From: Hymenobacter telluris
GTDB taxonomy: Bacteria; Bacteroidota; Bacteroidia; Cytophagales; Hymenobacteraceae
Assembly: GCF_017313265.1 (NCBI RefSeq)
Contig: NZ_JAFLQZ010000018.1
Location: 1 to 64,000 of the forward strand
Direction: 5' to 3'
Length of the DNA: 64,000 nucleotides
The notes beneath the pieces are model-generated. The model saw nothing but the letters and a program-made list of their open reading frames with translations, searched no databases and was not told the DNA's origin. Shown here piece after piece: positions 26,091 to 35,450 of the stretch. Numbering within the stretch: the first letter of the stretch is position 1; each line of letters begins with the position of its first letter. Position numbers and translations under genes: made by a program.

Positions 26091-26540
26091 TTACTTGGCG
26101 TCGTTGATTTCAATCCAATAGCCATCCGGGTCCTGCAAGTAGAGTTGCCGCACACCATCGGCCCGGAGCGTAACCTGGCTGCGCTGGCCCAGTAGGTTGC
26201 TATACGCTACCTTTTGCGTGTCGAGGCGCTTGGCAAACTCTGGCACCGAGGCCGTACTGAAACACAGGTGCACATTTTTTTCCGGCGTGAGGGTGCAAGT
26301 GCCCTGAATGATGTGCATCTGTAGCTGCGGCCCGATGCTGAGCCAGGTGTGCCGCCCGTCGTTGAAGGGGTTAGGAATTTCGGGTAGCGCCAGCACCAGC
26401 TTGTAGAAATCGGTGCTGGCTTTCAGGTCCCGGACGCAAATTGCGGCGTGGTTGAACGTCAGGGTTGGCGCCTGAGACTGGGCCACGGCGGGCACCCAGC
26501 CAGCGGCAACAAATAGCAAAACAACAAGCAGGCGTTTCAT
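26091..26540 (-). CDS. VOC (glyoxalase-fold) protein, exported
   Basis: Protein of 149 residues. Signal peptide 1-20 (VVLLFVAAGWVPAVAQ). A single VOC/glyoxalase domain follows: FNHAAICVRDLKASTDFYK, LQMHIIQGT, and the end LYLQDPDGYWIEIND, supplying H, H and E metal ligands. The substrate is unknown. An exported VOC protein is uncommon but seen in Bacteroidota. Confidence 0.85.
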   Translation of the reverse strand: MKRLLVVLLFVAAGWVPAVAQSQAPTLTFNHAAICVRDLKASTDFYKLVLALPEIPNPFNDGRHTWLSIGPQLQMHIIQGTCTLTPEKNVHLCFSTASVPEFAKRLDTQKVAYSNLLGQRSQVTLRADGVRQLYLQDPDGYWIEINDAK

Positions 26541-26717
26541 GCGGTGGGTTGGCAGGATTGGTTGGGGTAGCTAGTTACTGATTTTCATGCGCTTCCCGGC
26601 TAAGCCAGTGGCTACAATACCCAGCTGACCAAGTGCGCGCAGCAGCGCCGTGAAACAGTTTACTAGCTGGCAGCTTTTACCACTACATTTTCTCCCTGAA
26701 CCCTCAACCTCCGTTTC

Positions 26718-27569
26718 ATGCGCACCATCAAGCAGCAGCACCGCGCCGTCAATTCGCCCATAGCCGACTTGGTGACTTACCGGGCCTTGCCCACGCATTC
26801 CGTTGAGCACCTCGACCCGTTTCTGTTTCTGAATCACCACGGGCCGCAGGTGTACCAGCCCAACAACCAGGGTCTGCCCTTTGGGCCGCACCCACACCGC
26901 GGCTTCGAAACCGTGACGTTTATCCTGGAGGGCGACATTATGCACCAGGACACTGGCGGCCACCAAAGCATCATCGAAGCCGGCGGCATTCAGTGGATGA
27001 CGGCGGGCAGCGGCCTGATTCACGCGGAAGTTTCGTCGCCGGCGTTTAAGCGCAGCGGCGGACCGCTGGAGATTTTGCAGCTCTGGGTGAACCTGCCGGC
27101 TCAGCACAAAATGACAACTCCGGCCTACACTGGCTTGCAGCAAATGGAAATTCCCACCGTTGCGCTCGATGAAGGCCGCGTGCAGCTTCATGCCGTATCG
27201 GGCGAGTGGGCCGGCACGGCGGGCGGCTACCAGCCACTCACCGATATACACTTGGCTACCATCAACTTACAAGCTGGCGCTAAGCTCGACCTCCCTATTC
27301 CGGCTGAGCATACCGTGTTTTTCTACACCATCCGGGGCAAGCTGCGCGTGAATGGCCAGGAAACCGAAGCCCGCTACCTCACCGAGTTCGACTTCGACGG
27401 CACCGCGCTACACATCGAAGCCCTCACCGATGCCGTGCTGCTTCTCGGCCACGCCCTGCCTTTTCAGGAGCCCATTGTTGCCGCCGGCCCCTTCGTGATG
27501 AACACCGAACAGGAAATCCGCCAAGCGTACCAAGACTACCAAGCCGGTAAATTCGGGCGGTGGCAGTAG
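26718..27569 (+). CDS. Pirin family protein
   Basis: Bicupin protein of 283 residues. The pirin metal site is complete: HPHRGFETVTF with H and H, HQDTGGHQSI, and GLIHAEVS with H and E. Some pirins act as quercetinases, others as redox-sensing regulators; this sequence does not decide. No signal peptide. The 27566 repeat overlaps its stop codon. Confidence 0.92.
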   Translation: MRTIKQQHRAVNSPIADLVTYRALPTHSVEHLDPFLFLNHHGPQVYQPNNQGLPFGPHPHRGFETVTFILEGDIMHQDTGGHQSIIEAGGIQWMTAGSGLIHAEVSSPAFKRSGGPLEILQLWVNLPAQHKMTTPAYTGLQQMEIPTVALDEGRVQLHAVSGEWAGTAGGYQPLTDIHLATINLQAGAKLDLPIPAEHTVFFYTIRGKLRVNGQETEARYLTEFDFDGTALHIEALTDAVLLLGHALPFQEPIVAAGPFVMNTEQEIRQAYQDYQAGKFGRWQ

Positions 27570-27690
27570 GTGAGTTGGTGAGTTGGTGAGTTGGTGAAGT
27601 GGTGAAATGGTGTGGTTGACGTGCTGGTGAAAACGTCCAACTCACCATTTCACCACTTCACCATCTCACCACTTCACCATCTCACTACTT
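27566..27690. repeat. Inverted repeat built of GTGAGTTGGT-type words
   Basis: The left arm has GTGAGTTGGTGAGTTGG repeats then GTGAAGTGGTGAAATGG; the right arm is the complement (CCATTTCACCACTTCACC and more). Loop about 27 bases. The same word family forms the hairpin at 51628-51730 and a single arm at 47153. Confidence 0.8.
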
Positions 27691-28755
27691 CCTAGGTTGG
27701 GCGCGCTCGTATTGCACGGGCCATTTCACGTTGGCGCCTAGCTCGTGGGCGGCGTGCAGCGGAAAGTATGGGTCGCGGAGCAGCTCGCGGGCCAGCAGCA
27801 CGAGGTCGGCCTGGCCTTTATTGATGATTTCCTCGGCTTGCTCGGCGGTGGTAATCATGCCCACGGCGCCAGTGGGCAGGCCGGTATCCTGGCGGACCCG
27901 GGTGGCAAACGGCACCTGGTAGCCAGGGCCCACCGGAATATCGGCCTTGGGTACGTTGCCACCGGTAGAGCAGTCCAGCAAGTCCACGCCGCGGGCCTTC
28001 AGCAGTTCGGCCAGCGCAACAGAATCGTTGATGTTCCAGCCACCTTCCGTCCAGTCGGTGGCCGAAATACGCACCAGCAGCGGCAGGGTATCGGGGAGAA
28101 TGGCGCGGGTTTCTTCGGTTACTTCCAACAGCAGCCGGCAGCGGTTCTCGAACGAGCCGCCGTACTCATCGGTGCGGTGGTTGCTGAGCGGCGACAAAAA
28201 CTCGTGAAACAAATAGCCATGGGCCGCGTGCAGCTCAATCACCTGAAAGCCAGCTTCCAATGAACGGCGCGTGGCCTCCCGAAAATCAGCCCGTACCTTC
28301 TCCAGGCCGGCTTTATCCAACTCCAGCGGTGCGGGTTCGTTGCTGGTAAAGGGCTCGGCGCTGGGGGCTACGGTTTGCCAGCCGCCTTCCGTTTCGGGCA
28401 CCACGGCGCTGCCTTTCCAGGGGCTTTGGTGGCTGGCTTTGCGGCCGGCGTGGGCCAGTTGAATACCCGGCACGCAGCCTTGGGCAACAATAAAATCGTT
28501 GATGCGGCGCAGACCGGCAATGTGGTCGTCTTTCCAGATGCCGAGGTCGTCGGGGGTGATGCGGCCCTCCGGCGACACGGCGGCGGCTTCGGTGAGGATG
28601 AGGCCGGCACCGCCCACGGCCCGGCTGCCCAGGTGCACCAGGTGCCAATCGTTGGCGAAACCATCTTGGCTGCTATACTCGCACATCGGCGAAACAACCA
28701 GGCGGTTGCGCAGCGTGATACCGCGCAACGTGAAGGGGGAAAACAAAGCAGACAT
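27685..28755 (-). CDS. NADH:flavin oxidoreductase / old yellow enzyme, YqjM class
   Basis: FMN-dependent ene-reductase of 356 residues that reduces activated C=C bonds with NAD(P)H in the cytoplasm. Start at the ATG 28755 (28761 is TTG). Visible YqjM-class features: SPMCEYSSQDG with the class-specific cysteine, HLVHLGSRAVGG, QLAHAGRKAS, ELHAAHGYLFHEFLSPLSN with the HxxH substrate pair, and DYGGSFENRCR. Natural substrate unknown. Confidence 0.93.
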   Translation of the reverse strand: MSALFSPFTLRGITLRNRLVVSPMCEYSSQDGFANDWHLVHLGSRAVGGAGLILTEAAAVSPEGRITPDDLGIWKDDHIAGLRRINDFIVAQGCVPGIQLAHAGRKASHQSPWKGSAVVPETEGGWQTVAPSAEPFTSNEPAPLELDKAGLEKVRADFREATRRSLEAGFQVIELHAAHGYLFHEFLSPLSNHRTDEYGGSFENRCRLLLEVTEETRAILPDTLPLLVRISATDWTEGGWNINDSVALAELLKARGVDLLDCSTGGNVPKADIPVGPGYQVPFATRVRQDTGLPTGAVGMITTAEQAEEIINKGQADLVLLARELLRDPYFPLHAAHELGANVKWPVQYERAQPRK

Positions 28756-28885
28756 ATACAATCGGAGAATGGCAACAGAAGAACTAACTACTTTAACTGC
28801 GGGCGGCGTGTAGGGTTTTCCTGCCTCCTGGCACAGTTAAGCTTACAAAGCCGCTTTTAACGACCTGGCGGCAGCCACTTTTCGG

Positions 28886-28972
28886 TTAGTTACGCAGCTC
28901 AAACGGGCTGCCCTTCACGGTGAAGCCGTTCTGATGCAGCCTTTGCACCAACCCGATGCTGACCCCATTGGC
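28886..28972 (-). pseudogene. Possible C-terminal relic of an unknown gene
   Basis: In reverse an open run of 28 codons ends ANGVSIGLVQRLHQNGFTVK then GSPFELRN and a stop; it is closed upstream by TGA. The amphipathic composition looks protein-like, but I cannot assign a family. The rest of the gap 28756-29142 shows no gene. Confidence 0.25.
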
Positions 28973-29142
28973 TCAGGCAGCCTGGACGGTAAACGACTTA
29001 CAACGGAACGGCCTGTAATCAAAAGGCCATCATTGTGGGCTGGTTGAGGAATGACTGCCGACTGATGGGTTACTGTTTACATTGATTGGCAAACGACCTG
29101 CGGAACGGCTTATATAGTACTTTTGTGTTTTGCCCCATTGCC

Positions 29143-29604
29143 ATGTTTGTTTTCTGCGACGAAGTTTATCATCTCCTAACGGATGCTGGTTGGTACCAGG
29201 GACGTGTTGTGGATACGCAGCATTACCGGCAGCACGCTCTCCAGCTAGAACTGCCGTGGCTGCCCGCAGCCGAGGCGTTCTTGCAAGAGTTTGGGGGACT
29301 GTACTGTTTCTTCGTCCGGCAAGACCACAGCATCAGCCGCGTCTTTTTCGACGCAACCAGGGCCGCGGCCTTTCCTGATTTGCCGCAGCTGCTGCGCGAA
29401 TACAGTCCGCGTGTGCCCCAGCAGACGTTGTGCGTAGTTGGGCAAGCCTACACCGATCCGCTGTGCTTGCTCATGGATGCTGAAGGCACTCTTTACGGAG
29501 CCTTCGCCGGTGGCTTCTACCGCATTGCGGCATCGGGAAGGGCTGGCGTTGAAGCTGTTATTCTGGATTTGCTTTTCGAGGAAGTGCTGGTTCCGGCCCA
29601 GTAA
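29143..29604 (+). CDS. SUKH-3 family protein (orphan immunity type)
   Basis: Protein of 153 residues from the ATG at 29143. The SUKH-3 pattern is clear: FCDEVYHLLTDAGWYQGRVV, AAEAFLQEFGGLYCFF, VFFDATRAAAF, then CLLMDAEGTLYGAFAGGFY. SUKH proteins are usually immunity partners of polymorphic toxins. No toxin, effector or secretion gene is nearby, so it may protect against toxins of neighbours or be a domesticated remnant. Cytoplasmic. Confidence 0.8.
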   Translation: MFVFCDEVYHLLTDAGWYQGRVVDTQHYRQHALQLELPWLPAAEAFLQEFGGLYCFFVRQDHSISRVFFDATRAAAFPDLPQLLREYSPRVPQQTLCVVGQAYTDPLCLLMDAEGTLYGAFAGGFYRIAASGRAGVEAVILDLLFEEVLVPAQ

Positions 29605-29651
29605 ACTACCAGCAACTGCTACCCAGCGCCCCGCGCAGCGTATATTCCCTC

Positions 29652-30197
29652 ATGATTCCGCTTATTCACCAGACGCCCCGCCTCACGTTGTTGGCCGCCA
29701 GCCGGGCTTTGCTCACGGCCGAGCTACACAAGCCCCGCTACTTTCCCTTGCTGCTCGGGGCAACCATCCCAGAAACCTGGCCCCCCGGCGAGTACGACGA
29801 GGCCGCCATGCACTACTTCCTCGACCAGCTTACCATCGGAGGCCGCCACGCCGCGGGTTGGTACGGCTGGTACGCCATCCGCAAAGCCACGCCTGGCACC
29901 CCCAAAACCCTGATTGGCGCGGGCGGTTTCATGGGCCCACCCGATGCCGGCACCGTGGAAATTGGCTACTCCGTTGTAGAAGAGTGGCGCGGCCAGGGCC
30001 TGGCCACCGAGCTGGTAGCCGGCCTGCTGGAACAGGCGGCCAACACTGGCATGGTCCGCCACGTGGTAGCCCACACCTTCCCCGACAATACTGCTTCTCA
30101 ACAGGTGCTGCTAGCCAACAACTTCCAGGCCACCGGCACCAACGCCGATGGCCGGCTGCGCTTCGAGCGGGCCGTAGAGCCGGTGGTTCCTGTTTAA
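29652..30197 (+). CDS. GNAT family N-acetyltransferase
   Basis: Acetyl-CoA-dependent acetyltransferase of 181 residues. The typical core is present: TPRLTLLAASRALLTAEL at the start, GAGGFMGPPDAGTVEIGYSV, the acetyl-CoA loop EEWRGQGLATE near 115-125, and the closing NTASQQVLLANNF. It resembles the RimJ/RimL branch but with an altered N-terminus; substrate unknown. Confidence 0.88.
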   Translation: MIPLIHQTPRLTLLAASRALLTAELHKPRYFPLLLGATIPETWPPGEYDEAAMHYFLDQLTIGGRHAAGWYGWYAIRKATPGTPKTLIGAGGFMGPPDAGTVEIGYSVVEEWRGQGLATELVAGLLEQAANTGMVRHVVAHTFPDNTASQQVLLANNFQATGTNADGRLRFERAVEPVVPV

Positions 30198-30327
30198 GAA
30201 TAGGTTAAAGCAACCTTCCGGGCGAAAAGGCAATCCAATAGGTAGCTGATGGCAACAGGCAAAACTCTTTTATCGACTGAGGTTTGCTTATTGGCTAGTT
30301 CTTTGTACATCAATTACTTCGGCTGAT

Positions 30328-30867
30328 ATGGCACCATCTCAACTCCACTTTTCCGTATTTGCCTGTCTGTTGGCCGGCGTTGTTTTGAGTGGTTGTTGCG
30401 ACTGTTCGGCTGGTCCCGATTACGAGGAAATACATTTTGCTTTCTCCGCAGACAGCCTTGGAGGAACCGGATTTCGGCGCAGTGAGCTACGCACCGCTTA
30501 CCTAATCACCTATAAGCAACCTGGCTTTCAAGGCCTTCGTGACACCATTCGCCAGCAGCCCGCCACTACGCCACCTACAGTAACCGGCTACTTTTTCCCG
30601 GTTGACTTTCGAACAACAACGGCGGGCGAAACCGGCGCTTTCACTCTCTATGCGCAAGAAGGCACTACGCAGAGCCACCGCATTGTAGTGCCAGCAGCAA
30701 ACAGAACCTTTGAAATCGACAATATATCGCAGGTATTTGCTGACAGAGAGGGTGACGGTTGCAACTGCGAGGAGATACAAGAGCGGAGGTTTACGGTTGA
30801 TGGCCAATCAAAAGCTTTTGACCGTCAGGGCATTGTCCGAGAAATTCCCACTGTTTTGCAACGCTAG
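30328..30867 (+). CDS. Lipoprotein of unknown function
   Basis: Protein of 179 residues with a lipoprotein signal: LAGVVLSGC gives a lipidated cysteine near residue 24, followed by CDC. No domain recognised. The mature part carries further cysteines (DGCNCEEIQERRF). Likely anchored in the outer membrane or periplasmic face. Confidence 0.65.
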   Translation: MAPSQLHFSVFACLLAGVVLSGCCDCSAGPDYEEIHFAFSADSLGGTGFRRSELRTAYLITYKQPGFQGLRDTIRQQPATTPPTVTGYFFPVDFRTTTAGETGAFTLYAQEGTTQSHRIVVPAANRTFEIDNISQVFADREGDGCNCEEIQERRFTVDGQSKAFDRQGIVREIPTVLQR

Positions 30868-30914
30868 ACGTTGTATTTACTTTTAGCTACGCAGCTCATT
30901 CGCTAACTCGCCGC

Positions 30915-33038
30915 TTACCGCCGCACGAAGGGCAGGTTGGTTTCCTGCCCCCCAGGTACGCGGAAGCGGAGGATGTACCAGCCGGGGCGCAAACTGGTTG
31001 TGGGTACGCGCAATAGGTTGAGCCCCGACAGGAACTCCAGCCCGATAACGCTGTGCCGCCGGCCAATGGCATCCACCACCGACACAATCAAACGACCGTT
31101 GGCGGTGGCGGGATATTGCAGCGTCAGGCCGGTATCGTCGGCGGGAACGGGGAACAGCTGGGGTTGTAGCGCCGTGGCGGCATCGGCTTGGGCGAGTAGC
31201 GGTACCGTGTTATCCAAGGAGGCAGGGCCGAAGCTGGTGGCAGGCCGCCGCAGCCGCAGGCGGTAATAACGCAAGCCGGGCTGGGGCTGGGCATCGAGGT
31301 AACGGTAGGAGTTGCCGGTGGCCCGGGGCACGGTGGCCAGGGTTTGCCAGGCGCTGGTGTCGGCAGCTAAAGAGCGTTCCACCACAAAGTTGTCGAGGAA
31401 GCACTCGTCTTGGGTGGTCCAGCTGAGGGCTATGCCGGCGGTGGTGGTAGTGGCTGCCAGGCCGGTGAGCGGCGCAGGCAGCATAGGCCCGCTCCCGCAG
31501 CCTTGTGGCACAAAGCCCCGGGTCCGGAGCACCAGCCGCCCGCCCGTCACGTCGTCCTGGTTGATGAGGCGGCTGGTTTGGCCGCGGGCCACGGCGTAGT
31601 GCATCACGGCGCGGGGCAGAATCACGTGGGCCAGCTGCTGGGCATGGCCGAGTTCGTGCACCGCCACCGACTCGAAATCTAGTTGAGGAGTAACTGCTGG
31701 CAAAGGTCCGAACTGCCAGGTGGTGGCATCATCAAACTGCATATCAATTTCCTGCACCGCAAACGCCACGCCGCCACTGGGCTTGAAGCAGCCTCGGTAG
31801 TAGCTGGTGGTGCGGCCCAGCACGTTTACCGGCAAATCGGCCTCGGCATAGTCAAAGCCAATGCTGTTTTCGCCGTCTTCCTTGGGGCCCCGGCTGGTAC
31901 GCGGGGTGGGGTCTACGTCCCAGTTCATAGCGCTTTGGCAGCGCCAGGTAGCCAGTGCATTGCGGAACGCTGTTACGGCCGCCGTGTTGCTGGCAAAGCT
32001 CGCCTCAAACCGAAACGTATAGCCCCCGCGCCCATTCTGGTTGATGGGGCCGGGCCGCAGAATCTGGTTGGTGCCCGTCAGTTGCACGTTGCTGATGGCG
32101 TAGGGCACGGTAATGGCGGCCGAGCTGGTAGCCACCAGCTGGTCGGTGGTAGTGATGCGCACTTGGCCGCTACCGGCCGGGCTAAGGGCATCATTCAGGC
32201 CCCGGCCCAACGAGGGCACCCGCACCTGAATACGGGTATCGGTCCAGCTGACGTAATCCTGATCCTGCGGTTTCACCAGCGAAGTACCACCGTTATCGGC
32301 ATTGCGAAACTCCACGAATCCAGCCCCACGCGTTGCCCCGAAGCCGCTGCCGCTGATAGTCAGCACGGCCCCGGTGCCGGCCGGTATGCTGGTGGGGCTC
32401 AAGGCACTAACCACCGGAGCCGTACCACGCGCTACAACCGGGGGCTGCTGCTGGCGCGCCAGGGCCGCCGCCAGCTCCGGATTGGGCTGCACCACACGGC
32501 GCGGCTCAGTGGTAAGCGTGGTCAGGCGCTGATAAAACGCTGACCCAACTGCGCCATATTGCTGAAATAAATCGGCGGCGGTGCCCGTGGCTAAGTCGTA
32601 GCCGATAAGGCCCTGCTGACTGCCATATGCCACCCAGGCCGGGCCGGCGCTTTCGGTGCCCGGAAAAGCGGCCGGCACCAGAAACAGTATGCCTTGCTGG
32701 CCGGGTTGCAGTGTGAGCGTATTCGTTAGCTCGTGCCGATTGAGGTCGACGGTGCCGCCCTCGGTTAGCACGGTTAGCTCGGTGGGGGCCTGGCCTTTGA
32801 AGCTGCTGAACACCTGTACTTGGTGGGCTGTGTAGATGCGCTGGTGAGCGGCATCCCAGAAGCTGCGGCTGCTCCGTACGGCGGCTTCCACTATAAGTGT
32901 GGCTTGGCTGGCCCGCTGGGCAGGGGCGAGGGGCAGCACCAGGCAATGGGTTTCGGGAGTGGCAACGGAAGTTTGCGCCTGGGCAGCATCGCCCAAAAGC
33001 AAACCAATCAAGCAGAGAGCGGAAAAACGCAAGAGCAT
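30915..33038 (-). CDS. T9SS-exported metzincin-like metalloprotease
   Basis: Protein of 707 residues from the ATG at 33038; upstream codons lack signal character. Signal peptide 1-20 (LCLIGLLLGDAAQAQ). An IPT/TIG domain lies near 230-310 (PVVSALSPTSIPAGTGAVL). The catalytic region has HELGHAQQLAH at 461-471 with a following AVMHY Met-turn, a metzincin/matrixin layout. A fibronectin-like region and then a C-terminal type IX sorting domain (residues about 630-707, ending GWYILRFRVPG and PFVRR) follow. It should be surface-anchored or secreted. Confidence 0.85.
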   Translation of the reverse strand: MLLRFSALCLIGLLLGDAAQAQTSVATPETHCLVLPLAPAQRASQATLIVEAAVRSSRSFWDAAHQRIYTAHQVQVFSSFKGQAPTELTVLTEGGTVDLNRHELTNTLTLQPGQQGILFLVPAAFPGTESAGPAWVAYGSQQGLIGYDLATGTAADLFQQYGAVGSAFYQRLTTLTTEPRRVVQPNPELAAALARQQQPPVVARGTAPVVSALSPTSIPAGTGAVLTISGSGFGATRGAGFVEFRNADNGGTSLVKPQDQDYVSWTDTRIQVRVPSLGRGLNDALSPAGSGQVRITTTDQLVATSSAAITVPYAISNVQLTGTNQILRPGPINQNGRGGYTFRFEASFASNTAAVTAFRNALATWRCQSAMNWDVDPTPRTSRGPKEDGENSIGFDYAEADLPVNVLGRTTSYYRGCFKPSGGVAFAVQEIDMQFDDATTWQFGPLPAVTPQLDFESVAVHELGHAQQLAHVILPRAVMHYAVARGQTSRLINQDDVTGGRLVLRTRGFVPQGCGSGPMLPAPLTGLAATTTTAGIALSWTTQDECFLDNFVVERSLAADTSAWQTLATVPRATGNSYRYLDAQPQPGLRYYRLRLRRPATSFGPASLDNTVPLLAQADAATALQPQLFPVPADDTGLTLQYPATANGRLIVSVVDAIGRRHSVIGLEFLSGLNLLRVPTTSLRPGWYILRFRVPGGQETNLPFVRR

Positions 33039-33216
33039 AGAAAAGGTGCAATAAAAACAGGGCCTCAAGATACGGGATTTGGCCAGCAGCGGAAAGCATG
33101 ATACTGTGAACTTTACACTATTATTTACCCGTTGGCCGGGCCCCAATGAAGCTTTTTTTCGACGGCTGCCAACCTTTGCCTGGCCCCGACTCCCTTTGAG
33201 GTAAATAACCCGCTCC

Positions 33217-33771
33217 GTGACGCTGCCTCCCGCCCCCGATACGTCTGCTGAAGAGCACCTGCTCCTGACGGCCTGCCTGAGCCAGGATCGGCAGGCGCAG
33301 TACCGGCTGTATCAGCGCTACAAAACGGCCATGTTCTCGTGTGCGCTGCGCATCCTCGGCAACAACCACGAGCTGGCGCAGGATGCCTTGCAGGATGCCT
33401 TCGTGGATGTGTTCCGGCAGTTGGCCAGCTTCCGGCAGCAGTCCACGCTCGGCGCCTGGATCAAAACCATTGTGGTGCGGCGGGCGCTGGCTACGCTTCG
33501 GCGCGAGCAGCGCATGGAAGTGTACGACCAGGAGCGCCACCCCGAGCCGCTGGTAGCCTGGCACGATAATTTAACCGGCGAGGCCCTGGAAAAAGCCATC
33601 AGTGAGCTACCCGCCGGCTACCGCTCCGTATTCTGCCTGATTGAGGTGGAAGGCTACCTGCACCGCGAAGTGGCCGAAATGCTGGGCATTTCGGAAGGCA
33701 CCAGCAAGTCGCAGCTGTTTCACGCCAAGAAGCTGCTGCAAGTCAAACTTCACCATTTGTATCACCTATGA
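33217..33771 (+). CDS. ECF-type sigma-70 family RNA polymerase sigma factor
   Basis: Sigma factor of 184 residues. Region 2 runs from about 20 to 85 (LTACLSQDRQAQYRLYQRY, LAQDALQDAFVDVFRQ) and region 4 from about 125 to 175 (ISELPAGYRSVFCLIEV, HREVAEMLGISEGTSKSQL). It should direct transcription of its own operon. The next gene, a membrane protein, overlaps it by ATGA at 33768-33771 and is the likely anti-sigma. Confidence 0.94.
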   Translation: MTLPPAPDTSAEEHLLLTACLSQDRQAQYRLYQRYKTAMFSCALRILGNNHELAQDALQDAFVDVFRQLASFRQQSTLGAWIKTIVVRRALATLRREQRMEVYDQERHPEPLVAWHDNLTGEALEKAISELPAGYRSVFCLIEVEGYLHREVAEMLGISEGTSKSQLFHAKKLLQVKLHHLYHL

Positions 33772-34490
33772 GCCAGACCCCCGAGCTGCCCGACCAAGGG
33801 CACCAGAACCTGCGGCGGGCACTGAACGAACTGCCCTCTCACGAACCCGCTCCCGCTACCTGGGTCCGCATCGAAGCCCAGCTGGCAGCCGACCACGCCA
33901 TTCACCGCACCCTTCCGCACCTCCCCACCCACACCCCCGACGATGCCCTGTGGGCCGCCATTGCCGGCCGCCTCGACGCCGCTGAACCACCCATCGAAAC
34001 TTCTGCTCCTGAGGCAGCTCCGCCGGCGGTGGTCCGCACCATGTGGCCGGTGGCCCGGCCGCTGCGCTTGGTGGCGGGTATAGCCGCCGCTATTCTGGTG
34101 TGCGTGCTGGTATGGTGGCAGCGCCCGGTTACCGAGGCGCCCACCATTGCGCACCAGGAAACTTCCGCCCCCCACGAAACCATCACCTACTCCGAAGAAA
34201 CCGTGGAAGCGCCGGCGGCCACGCTGCCCATCCAGTCGGCCATCGACCCGCTGGGGCAAGAGGGGGTGGCTTTTATTGATGCGCACTGCACCTCGCTACC
34301 TACCGTGTGCCAGTCGGGGGAGTTCAAGGAGCTGCGCACCCAGCTAACCGAGCTGGAAACCGAAGAAATCCGCTTGCAGCAAGCCACCCGCCGCTTCGGC
34401 GCCACGCCCGAGCTGGTCCGCAACCAGGTGCGAGTTACCACTCTCAAAGCCTCCGTTACGCGGGAGCTGATTCAACTCTTAATCTCATGA
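33768..34490 (+). CDS. Probable anti-sigma factor, one transmembrane helix
   Basis: Protein of 240 residues. A Pro-rich cytoplasmic N-terminal half is followed by one helix near 101-116 (LVAGIAAAILVCVLVWW) and a periplasmic helical C-terminus (LTELETEEIRLQQATRRF). The order fits an anti-sigma of the ECF type, but no zinc motif is seen, so the assignment relies on position. Co-translated with the sigma factor. Confidence 0.65.
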   Translation: MSQTPELPDQGHQNLRRALNELPSHEPAPATWVRIEAQLAADHAIHRTLPHLPTHTPDDALWAAIAGRLDAAEPPIETSAPEAAPPAVVRTMWPVARPLRLVAGIAAAILVCVLVWWQRPVTEAPTIAHQETSAPHETITYSEETVEAPAATLPIQSAIDPLGQEGVAFIDAHCTSLPTVCQSGEFKELRTQLTELETEEIRLQQATRRFGATPELVRNQVRVTTLKASVTRELIQLLIS

Positions 34491-35428
34491 GTGCTACCCC
34501 TTTTCACGTCTGGCGGCCGCGCCGCTGGGGCGGCTTGCTCCTCGGGCTAGTGTGTGTGCTGCTGGCACTACCGGCAGCCCAGGCGCAGCGCAAGGTGCAG
34601 GTGCTCACCCGCACCATCGAGCAGACGTTGGCCTGCCCCACCGGTACGCTGGTCCGCATTCGGGCCGAAAAAGCCACCCTCAAGGTGCAGGGCTGGGACA
34701 AACCCACGGTGCAGGTGGTGCTGAAGCTGAGTGCCCGCCACCCCGAGCGCGCCATTGCCGAACGGGAGCTGCCCGCCGCCCGCTACCAGATAGCCCGCAA
34801 AGGCACCACCATCGACCTGGTAAATTACTTCGCCGTGACGCCGGGTATGCCGCCCGTGCGCAGCGACTTGCGCGCCGAGTACCTGGTGATGATGCCCGCC
34901 GGCAACCCGCTGGAAATCATCAACGCCTACGGCCAAACCGAACTATCGGACCTGACCGGCCGCCAGCTGCTAACCCAGGATTTCGGGGCCGTGACGCTCA
35001 GCAACCTGCGCGGCAGCCTGGAAGCCACCGTGCGCTACGCCGAGCTGACCGGCTCCAACCTCAATTGCGCCTTCATTTGCCGGGCCGATAAGTCGGCGGT
35101 GCAGCTGACCGGAGCCGGGGGCACCTACGCCATCAGCAACGCCTACGGCAGCATTGTGCTGGAGCCCAGCGACGAGCTGAAAAGCGCCTTTGTGGATGCC
35201 TCACGCACCGAGGTAACGGTGGGCGTACCGCGGCTGAGCAGCTTCAACTACCACCTGACCAGCAACCAAGGCAAGCTCACCATCCCGGCCAGCTACACCT
35301 CCAAACGCACCCTCACGGGCCGCAATCTGCTCGAAGTCACCAACGACGCCAAGCTGCCGCTTATCCGTGTAATTACCTCTTACGCTCCCATTACGCTCCA
35401 AACCCAGCCCTTGCTTGTTCGGCCGTAG
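34487..35428 (+). CDS. DUF4097-like exported protein
   Basis: Protein of 313 residues; ATG 34487 overlaps the previous stop (ATGA). Signal peptide near 15-35 ending QAQR. The mature part alternates short beta strands (LKVQGWDKPTVQVVLKLS, GAVTLSNLRGSLEATV, YAISNAYGSIVLEP, LTSNQGKLTIPAS), typical of the DUF4097 beta-helix-like family often found with ECF sigma operons. Role unknown; periplasmic or outer membrane. Confidence 0.75.
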   Translation: MSATPFHVWRPRRWGGLLLGLVCVLLALPAAQAQRKVQVLTRTIEQTLACPTGTLVRIRAEKATLKVQGWDKPTVQVVLKLSARHPERAIAERELPAARYQIARKGTTIDLVNYFAVTPGMPPVRSDLRAEYLVMMPAGNPLEIINAYGQTELSDLTGRQLLTQDFGAVTLSNLRGSLEATVRYAELTGSNLNCAFICRADKSAVQLTGAGGTYAISNAYGSIVLEPSDELKSAFVDASRTEVTVGVPRLSSFNYHLTSNQGKLTIPASYTSKRTLTGRNLLEVTNDAKLPLIRVITSYAPITLQTQPLLVRP

Positions 35429-35450
35429 CCGGGTTGCTTACCTTGTCCTC

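Noticed and set aside
25883..26158. Upstream extension of the M13 peptidase frame
   Set aside because: It has no signal sequence and would bury the lipoprotein signal; it also covers the relic of a second copy.
27566..27690. Simple microsatellite or CRISPR-like array
   Set aside because: The short repeats are arranged as two complementary arms with a loop, so it is a hairpin element.
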